DNA of 64,000 nt from Lachnospiraceae bacterium UBA1766. Lineage in GTDB: Bacteria; Bacillota; Clostridia; Lachnospirales; Lachnospiraceae. The DNA lies in assembly GCA_002314715.1 (NCBI GenBank), contig DCGY01000027.1, positions 27,278-91,277 of the forward strand. Direction: 5' to 3'. Shown piece by piece: positions 58,913 through 64,000 of the stretch; the first letter of the stretch is position 1, and every line of letters begins with the position of its first letter. The translations under genes were made by a program, and so were the position numbers. Below the pieces are notes generated by a model. That model made no database searches, was not told the DNA's origin, and worked only from the letters and a program-made list of their open reading frames with translations.

Positions 58913-61411
58913 TCATTTTACTGCAATCACAAAGGATTCACTCCAATTGCATTCTCCTCGTTCTCCTCGTATGGTAATAGTAATCTCGCCGGCATGATAT
59001 CCTGATCTGACAATAGCCATGGCATGTCCGCTAAATGTGTCTGTATAGATATCCGTATAATCTTCCTCTGTAACCGGATTCCCGGTTCCGAAGCCGGCGA
59101 GATAACCGGCTCCGCTTACCTCTGCAGTCAATCTAACCTCTTCGTCCGGTACAACATTTCCATCTTCATCAACAACATCTATCCCCACATAAAGAAGGTC
59201 GTGTCCGTCAGCAATAAGATTCTCCTTATCCGCAGTCAGGACAATTCCTGCGGCAGTCTTCGCCGTTTTAAGAATACTGCGACTTACCTCCCGTCCATCT
59301 ATATAACTAATCGCTTCAACAATACCCGGAATATAGGTAGTGCTAAATTTCACCGTATTCACAAATGGTTGTCCGCATTTATCCGCTCTAACTTTATTGA
59401 CTTTCTTTCTATCAATGACATTTCCGTTCATTCGAAGTTCCACTTCATCCGCAGAAGAAAAAGCCACAACCTCGATTGGCTTATTCTGATATCCACTATA
59501 ATTCCAATGTTTCCGGAACATAGGGAATCCCCACATACTCATTAATTCTTCTTTTCCGTAGGTATCCGGGTGCATGGAGTACAAATAGGTGTTATCGTCT
59601 CCCCACACCACGCTTCTGTATTCTCCCTGCGGAAGAATTCTTCCGGTAATATCGAAGTCCGCATCATTGGCCAGTCGCCATGGATACACCGTTGTTGCCG
59701 GTGGCATTACACCCCAGGGACCTCTTTGCAGGAAAGGGTCCTCCTGATCCAAATATAAAGCTTTACCGATGCCGGCTTCTCCCAGATAGTCCCATGCAGT
59801 CCAGGTAAAGTCACCGATTACATATTCCAATTCCAGTACCTTTGGCCAACGGAAACCTATTTCCTGCGGGAATGTCTCCGTCCCAAGAATTACTCGTTCC
59901 GGATACTGCCCATGGTCTGATTCATAATGATCCTCCAGATAATTATATCCAACAATATCCAACCCATTTGTAAAAGGTTCACTTCTCTTCTCCCAATTCC
60001 TGGTATTCGGATCCTCTGCAGCATTTTGGGTGTGATCCATTCCCTTCGACAGATAATCATCTAATCCGCTCCAATACGAGCAGATTCCGTTGCAGACAGG
60101 GCGTGAGGCATCTATTGACTTAACCTTTCTCGCAATTGCAGTCGCAAGCGTATATCCGTTTGCCAAACCTCCACGCTCCGGAATCTCATTTCCAATAGAC
60201 CAGATGATAACAGACGGATGCAGTCTGTCTCTTTTCATGAAATCCGTTACATCCTTTTCCCACTCATATTCAAAGTAATTACTGTAGTCACCAATTCTCT
60301 TTGCAATTCCCCAGGCATCAAAGGCTTCATCCAAAACATACATACCGACACGGTCACACGCTTCAAGCAATGCAGAAGATGGCGGATTATGTGCGGTACG
60401 AATCGCATTAAAACCTATTGATTTAAGTTTTCTTATTTTACGTTCCTCGCATGCATATAACGAAACGGCCCCTAGCAATCCGTTGTCATGATGAACACAA
60501 CCGCCCTTCAATTTCACCATCTTCCCATTGATTCGCAAGCCCCTGACAGCATCAACGGTAATTGTTCTGACACCAAAGCAAAAATCCTCCACATCATCCT
60601 TCTGTCCCTGAATCTGTGAGTTTTCCATAAGGTGCGTACGATATTCTCCCACAACATGAATTGTAACTCTTGCATGATACAAATTAGGGTTCTCGGCATC
60701 CCATAGGCTTGGATTCTGTAAATTAATCGGAATCATTGCGGTTTCCGATTTCGTCGGATTAATTTGAATCATGCGCTTTGCAATTGCGCACATCTCAGTG
60801 GTATTCTCTTTCATTATCTCCACGAACACTTCAGCGAGTATATTAGAAACGCTCTCATTACAAACCTCGATTTGTGCCTCAAGAAATGCAATATCACCAT
60901 CAATTTCCTTGGTAACAACAGAAGCGCCATTATTTGCCACATGTACCTTGGGTCCATGGCACAATTCCAGGCTGCGAAATAATCCTGCACCCGGATACCA
61001 TCTGCAACTCGGCTCTACTCCGGTGTTATAATTAACGGTAATTCGATTCTCTTCCCCAAAGGTAATATAAGGCGTAATGTCAACATAAAAGGGCGAATAT
61101 CCATAGTGATGACTTGCCACTTTATATCCATTAATGTCGACGGTTATGTGCATCATCGCACCGTCGAATCGAAGACCTACGCACTCGTCCTTCCATTCAT
61201 CCGGAACGAATACATATTTGGTATAATTTCCACAATTGCCTCGAAAATATCCCCAATCATAGCCACCGGGTGCATCCGCATCCACCTTAGTAGCAATCAT
61301 GCCATCATGGGGCAGATTAACGGAAATGCCCTCTGTGTTCTCCAACATTCCCAGGCAATCCAGAAATCCTTTTCTATAAATCCATTTTTCATCCAAATTT
61401 ATCCTTAACAC
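58913..61411 (-). CDS. GH2-family beta-galactosidase-like glycosidase
   Basis: An 832-residue enzyme. An N-terminal sugar-binding domain (about 1-165, with LPHDGMIATK and SCRWYPGAGLFRSLEL), an Ig-like domain, and a GH2 barrel at about 290-560 with GGCVHHDNG, FNAIRTAHNPPSSALLEACD (seen as RTAHNPPS), the acid/base Glu in WSIGNEIPERG, and the nucleophile Glu in ILGTETFPQ. C-terminal Ig-like domains include a likely DUF4982 (KPIEVVAFSSADEVELRMNG) and a final beta domain. No signal peptide is present. The substrate could be a beta-galactoside or related sugar on fucosylated glycans, given the GH29 partner, whose stop it overlaps by 7 bases. Confidence 0.9.
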   Translation of the reverse strand: MLRINLDEKWIYRKGFLDCLGMLENTEGISVNLPHDGMIATKVDADAPGGYDWGYFRGNCGNYTKYVFVPDEWKDECVGLRFDGAMMHITVDINGYKVASHHYGYSPFYVDITPYITFGEENRITVNYNTGVEPSCRWYPGAGLFRSLELCHGPKVHVANNGASVVTKEIDGDIAFLEAQIEVCNESVSNILAEVFVEIMKENTTEMCAIAKRMIQINPTKSETAMIPINLQNPSLWDAENPNLYHARVTIHVVGEYRTHLMENSQIQGQKDDVEDFCFGVRTITVDAVRGLRINGKMVKLKGGCVHHDNGLLGAVSLYACEERKIRKLKSIGFNAIRTAHNPPSSALLEACDRVGMYVLDEAFDAWGIAKRIGDYSNYFEYEWEKDVTDFMKRDRLHPSVIIWSIGNEIPERGGLANGYTLATAIARKVKSIDASRPVCNGICSYWSGLDDYLSKGMDHTQNAAEDPNTRNWEKRSEPFTNGLDIVGYNYLEDHYESDHGQYPERVILGTETFPQEIGFRWPKVLELEYVIGDFTWTAWDYLGEAGIGKALYLDQEDPFLQRGPWGVMPPATTVYPWRLANDADFDITGRILPQGEYRSVVWGDDNTYLYSMHPDTYGKEELMSMWGFPMFRKHWNYSGYQNKPIEVVAFSSADEVELRMNGNVIDRKKVNKVRADKCGQPFVNTVKFSTTYIPGIVEAISYIDGREVSRSILKTAKTAAGIVLTADKENLIADGHDLLYVGIDVVDEDGNVVPDEEVRLTAEVSGAGYLAGFGTGNPVTEEDYTDIYTDTFSGHAMAIVRSGYHAGEITITIRGERGECNWSESFVIAVK

Positions 61412-62769
61412 TGCCTACTGCCTCCTTTATGCTCATAGATTCCAATATCGGAAAGAAACGGTTTTTGTCTGCAATCACTGATTACGACTCTAAGTTTGTT
61501 TGTTACAAGCCCATCGATAATCGCTATCCGCTTGTATCCAATCACTGTATTCTCATATATTTTCCGGAAAGCACCATCTGTGAATGCCTCTATGTAGAAG
61601 GATTCTACTCGCTGACTTTTCGTAATATCTTCCATCAACACGACAGCGCCGATGGAAACATTTTCCTTCCAGCAGATTTCTATCTCTGTGTCATCGTTTC
61701 TCTTCTCTACCGACAGAGCTCGATCTATAAGATTCGTCTCAAACATCGTCCGAATACAATCGCCAACCTCTGCCAGTCTGCGTACATCGTTTGCATGGAA
61801 AAGTCCCTCCTTCGTCGGGGGAATATTCAGCAAAAATGTCGCATTGCCACCTACAGAATGGATATAGACATGCATCAATTTCTCTAAGGTTTTCACCTTA
61901 TCATCCTCTTCCTCATGATAGAACCATCCGGGGCGAATAGATGTATTCACCTCCGCCGGGTACCAAATTAATTCCCTCTCATTGGCCAAAATCTCTCTGC
62001 TTCCCAGGTCCTCATCTCTGGCATCAACACGTCTCTCCCGAAAGGCATTACTGTCAGTCTGTTGGCTCTTTTCAGCAATAATCTCACTATTCATTGCTCG
62101 CTTAGGTACAACACTCCACTCCGCCTTTCGTGTATAGCCTGCCTCATTTCCACACCATCTTACATCCGGACCGCATACTGAAATACAGGCCATCGGCTGC
62201 AGCGAACGAATGACACTATAATATCGTTCCCAATCATATACCTGCCTTTTGCCATTTGGACCCTCCCCACATGCTCCATCAAACCAGACAGAAAATATCT
62301 CTCCATAATTTGTCAGCAACTCGGTTAACTGATTTACAAAAAAATCATCATATGCCTTTCCCTGCCCATACAATCGGCTGTTTCTATCCCACGGCGACAG
62401 ATACACACCAAATTTGATACTATGCTTTCTACAGGCATCTGCCACCTCCCTCACAATATCTCCTTTGCCATTTTTGTAAGGGGATGAAGCCACTGTATGG
62501 TCCGTATAGCGGCTAGGCCACAGGCAAAACCCATCATGGTGCTTACAGGTCAATATAAGTCCCTTCATCCCTGCGCTTTTCACGGCTTTTACCCACTGCT
62601 CTGCATCCAGTTTATTCGGTTGAAAGATTAACGGAGACTCCGTACCATCTCCCCATTCCTTTCCGGTAAAAGTGTTTACCGTAAAATGAACAAATGCATA
62701 AAACTCCAGCTTTTGGTGTTCCAGTTGTCTTTGCGATGGAAAAATCTGTACTAATTGTTCATCATTCAT
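61405..62769 (-). CDS. GH29-family alpha-L-fucosidase
   Basis: A 454-residue enzyme with FYAFVHFTVNTFTGKEWGDG, LTCKHHDGFCLWPS (substrate-binding His pair), LSPWDRNS, the nucleophile Asp in VWFDGACGEGPNG, and a C-terminal beta domain. Length and motifs fit the GH29 family, which removes alpha-fucose. There is no signal peptide, so it acts on imported oligosaccharides. It is the first gene of a two-gene unit with the GH2 enzyme, and is divergent from an AraC regulator. The start at 62769 follows GGGG. Confidence 0.9.
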   Translation of the reverse strand: MNDEQLVQIFPSQRQLEHQKLEFYAFVHFTVNTFTGKEWGDGTESPLIFQPNKLDAEQWVKAVKSAGMKGLILTCKHHDGFCLWPSRYTDHTVASSPYKNGKGDIVREVADACRKHSIKFGVYLSPWDRNSRLYGQGKAYDDFFVNQLTELLTNYGEIFSVWFDGACGEGPNGKRQVYDWERYYSVIRSLQPMACISVCGPDVRWCGNEAGYTRKAEWSVVPKRAMNSEIIAEKSQQTDSNAFRERRVDARDEDLGSREILANERELIWYPAEVNTSIRPGWFYHEEEDDKVKTLEKLMHVYIHSVGGNATFLLNIPPTKEGLFHANDVRRLAEVGDCIRTMFETNLIDRALSVEKRNDDTEIEICWKENVSIGAVVLMEDITKSQRVESFYIEAFTDGAFRKIYENTVIGYKRIAIIDGLVTNKLRVVISDCRQKPFLSDIGIYEHKGGSRQC

Positions 62770-62886
62770 ATTGTAACCCCAATTCTTTTTAATGACTTTT
62801 TATGACCTAATAATTCATAATTATAAGAAAAGTATATTGCATTCTCTTGCGTTTGTCATTAAACTATATTCCATAAATATAACAAT

Positions 62887-63735
62887 ATGAATATGGAGTA
62901 TTTTATTTTGGTATTCTACGATTTCCCCCTATATGACAATGTAAAAATGCTTCCCATCTTCCTGATTAATATGGGTCTGCAATATCGCCAGGATCACATT
63001 ATTCGCAAAGAAGGCTATCCCACTTTCCAGATTCTTTACTGTAATCACGGAAGTGGTACTCTGCGCTTTGACGACACGAATTACCTGATTAATAAAAACA
63101 CCGCTTTTTTGTTACCGCCGAATTATCCACATGAATACTATGCAAACGAAGATATCTGGGATATTCACTGGATTGTCTTTGATGGAGTTAACGAAGGTGC
63201 CGCAATTCCGCAAACGCTAACAAACCTCGATTTACACAAACCTCTCATTATTAAATTACACGATACAAATCGTCTGGACCTTCTGTTTCTGTCCATGCAC
63301 GAAGCAATCATTGCCGATGATTTGTACGGAATAATGAACGCCTCCGGAATTTTGTACAGCTTCCTCCTGGAGTTCAACAGACTCGCCAAAGAAAAATCCT
63401 TTGGGACCTGCTATAACCCCTCGCTCCTAAAGTCTGTTGAGTATATTCATCAACATTATATGGAAGATATCTCTCTTGAACAGCTGTGCAATATGAGCAA
63501 AATATCAAAGCAACATATGTGCCTCCTCTTCCGTAACTCTCTCAATTCCAAGCCAATTGAATACCTTACAAAGAAGCGTCTGCAGGAGGCCAAAATACTG
63601 CTTCTTACTACAGATCTCACAATTGAAGAAATTGCTGATAAAACAGGTTTTCATTCACCTAGTTATTTTTGTAAGCAATTTAAACGATACGAGAAAACCA
63701 CCCCGAAAAAATATAAAATGCATTCTTTTTTATAG
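62887..63735 (+). CDS. AraC-family regulator of the GH29-GH2 unit
   Basis: A 282-residue regulator with a cupin-type sugar-sensing N-terminus (YPTFQILYCNHGSGTLRFDD, AFLLPPNYPHEYYANED) and a C-terminal double HTH (SLEQLCNMSKISKQHMCLLFR, TIEEIADKTGFHSPSYFCKQFK). It probably activates the divergent fucosidase/GH2 genes when their sugar is present. The ATG at 62887 has no clear ribosome binding site; a later start is possible. The 62770-62886 gap must hold both promoters, of which only a weak TATATT-like box near the AraC gene is visible. Confidence 0.88.
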   Translation: MNMEYFILVFYDFPLYDNVKMLPIFLINMGLQYRQDHIIRKEGYPTFQILYCNHGSGTLRFDDTNYLINKNTAFLLPPNYPHEYYANEDIWDIHWIVFDGVNEGAAIPQTLTNLDLHKPLIIKLHDTNRLDLLFLSMHEAIIADDLYGIMNASGILYSFLLEFNRLAKEKSFGTCYNPSLLKSVEYIHQHYMEDISLEQLCNMSKISKQHMCLLFRNSLNSKPIEYLTKKRLQEAKILLLTTDLTIEEIADKTGFHSPSYFCKQFKRYEKTTPKKYKMHSFL

Positions 63736-63774
63736 GTTTTTCATATTCTACATAGCTTCGGAACATTATCATTC

Positions 63775-63826
63775 GAAGAAACCAGCCGCTTCGCGACTGA
63801 CGTTGCGTTGCAGCTTATGTTTCTTC
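63775..63826 (+). terminator. Long hairpin after the AraC gene
   Basis: Arms GAAGAAAC (63775-63782) and GTTTCTTC (63819-63826) enclose an imperfect GC-rich inner stem (AGCCGC/GTTGCAGCT). It probably ends AraC transcription or marks a repeat element. The 63736-63887 interval holds no gene; a smaller CAATTG-type inverted repeat lies near 63848-63869. Confidence 0.5.
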
Positions 63827-63887
63827 TTCATGTACTCTCGGGATAGGCAATTGTTCTTCGATCAATTGTCATCCTCGCTACAAAAAA

Positions 63888-63924
63888 GAACTCTGTTCCA
63901 ACCATTATGGTCAAAACAGAGTTC
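63888..63924 (-). terminator. Terminator of a minus-strand gene entering from the right
   Basis: A perfect 10-bp stem GAACTCTGTT/AACAGAGTTC (63888-63897 and 63915-63924) with a TTTTTT run on the minus strand. Confidence 0.85.
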
Positions 63925-63931
63925 TCATAAA

Positions 63932-64000
63932 TCATATTCGTTTTCTTAACTGTTTGTCGATCTCCCTACTTATTTGTGAAATCGTATTAACCTCTTCCAC
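63932..64000 (-). CDS. C-terminal end of an unidentified gene
   Basis: The minus strand is open from base 64000 to a TGA at 63932-63934, giving 22 residues ending in ISREIDKQLRKRI. A strong terminator 8 bases further on supports a real gene end. Too little is visible to name it. Confidence 0.45.
   Translation of the reverse strand: MEEVNTISQISREIDKQLRKRI

Noticed and set aside
1..64000. tRNA, rRNA, CRISPR, prophage or insertion sequences
   Set aside because: No cloverleaf, rRNA-like, repeat-spacer, integrase or transposase pattern was found on either strand.

Overview
The window looks like a chromosomal segment of an anaerobic, low-to-mid GC Gram-positive gut or rumen bacterium of the Lachnospiraceae/Clostridia type. 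The signs are a FabK-type fatty-acid cluster, strong AGGAGG-like ribosome binding sites with occasional TTG/GTG starts, GntR-controlled ABC export cassettes, many c-di-GMP proteins, family II pyrophosphatase, and intracellular plant/host-glycan hydrolases with AraC regulators. No rRNA, tRNA, CRISPR array, phage module or insertion sequence was seen. Almost all genes are on the minus strand; the plus-strand genes are a xylanase, a fructose-operon regulator and a terminal AraC regulator.

Layout: (1) 1-5967: fatty-acid synthesis operon acpP-fabK-fabD-fabG-fabF-fabZ-accDA (the last a fused carboxyltransferase cut by the window edge), with four FabT-like operator boxes around its promoter. (2) 6042-10296: an acyltransferase with a zinc ribbon, a membrane protein with a toxin-like tail, a DUF3048 lipoprotein and an esterase. 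(3) 10317-13053: a YtrA-type GntR/ABC cassette. (4) 13082-23416: a tightly packed operon running PAS-REC-GGDEF-EAL protein, YgiQ, sensor-GGDEF protein, radical SAM/SPASM enzyme, membrane protein with a (Cys-Ala)6 tail, PAP2 phosphatase. The last rSAM/Cys-Ala pair overlaps by 11 nt and is my best candidate for an undescribed modification system. (5) 23442-27847: YbaK-type deacylase, CPBP protease and a second GntR/ABC cassette with a large palindromic operator. (6) 27890-37130: aldose epimerase, sirtuin, acetyltransferase, hybrid kinase, an unusual GNAT-EAL-beta-helix fusion and a CBS-containing pyrophosphatase. (7) 37134-47040: carbohydrate esterase and GH10 xylanase (divergent), DMT transporter and hybrid kinase, AEC transporter, GH5, a KDG-type sugar kinase and small proteins. 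(8) 47044-52517: citrate synthase behind a c-di-AMP (ydaO-type) riboswitch, a gene broken by an in-frame TAA, an AraC-GGDEF fusion and a glycosyltransferase. (9) 52558-58468: a complete fructose PTS operon (HPr, FruK, FruA, enzyme I) with divergent DeoR regulator. (10) 58588-64000: a small membrane protein, GH2 and GH29 glycosidases with a divergent AraC regulator, and the end of another minus-strand gene.

Two themes link the regions. First, second-messenger signalling is dense: four proteins with GGDEF and/or EAL domains, two hybrid kinases, and a c-di-AMP riboswitch on citrate synthase. Second, carbon capture: xylan esterase/xylanase outside the cell, GH5/GH2/GH29 and sugar kinases inside, and a self-contained fructose PTS whose HPr lacks the usual regulatory Ser46. 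All assignments are from reading the sequence; no database search was run.
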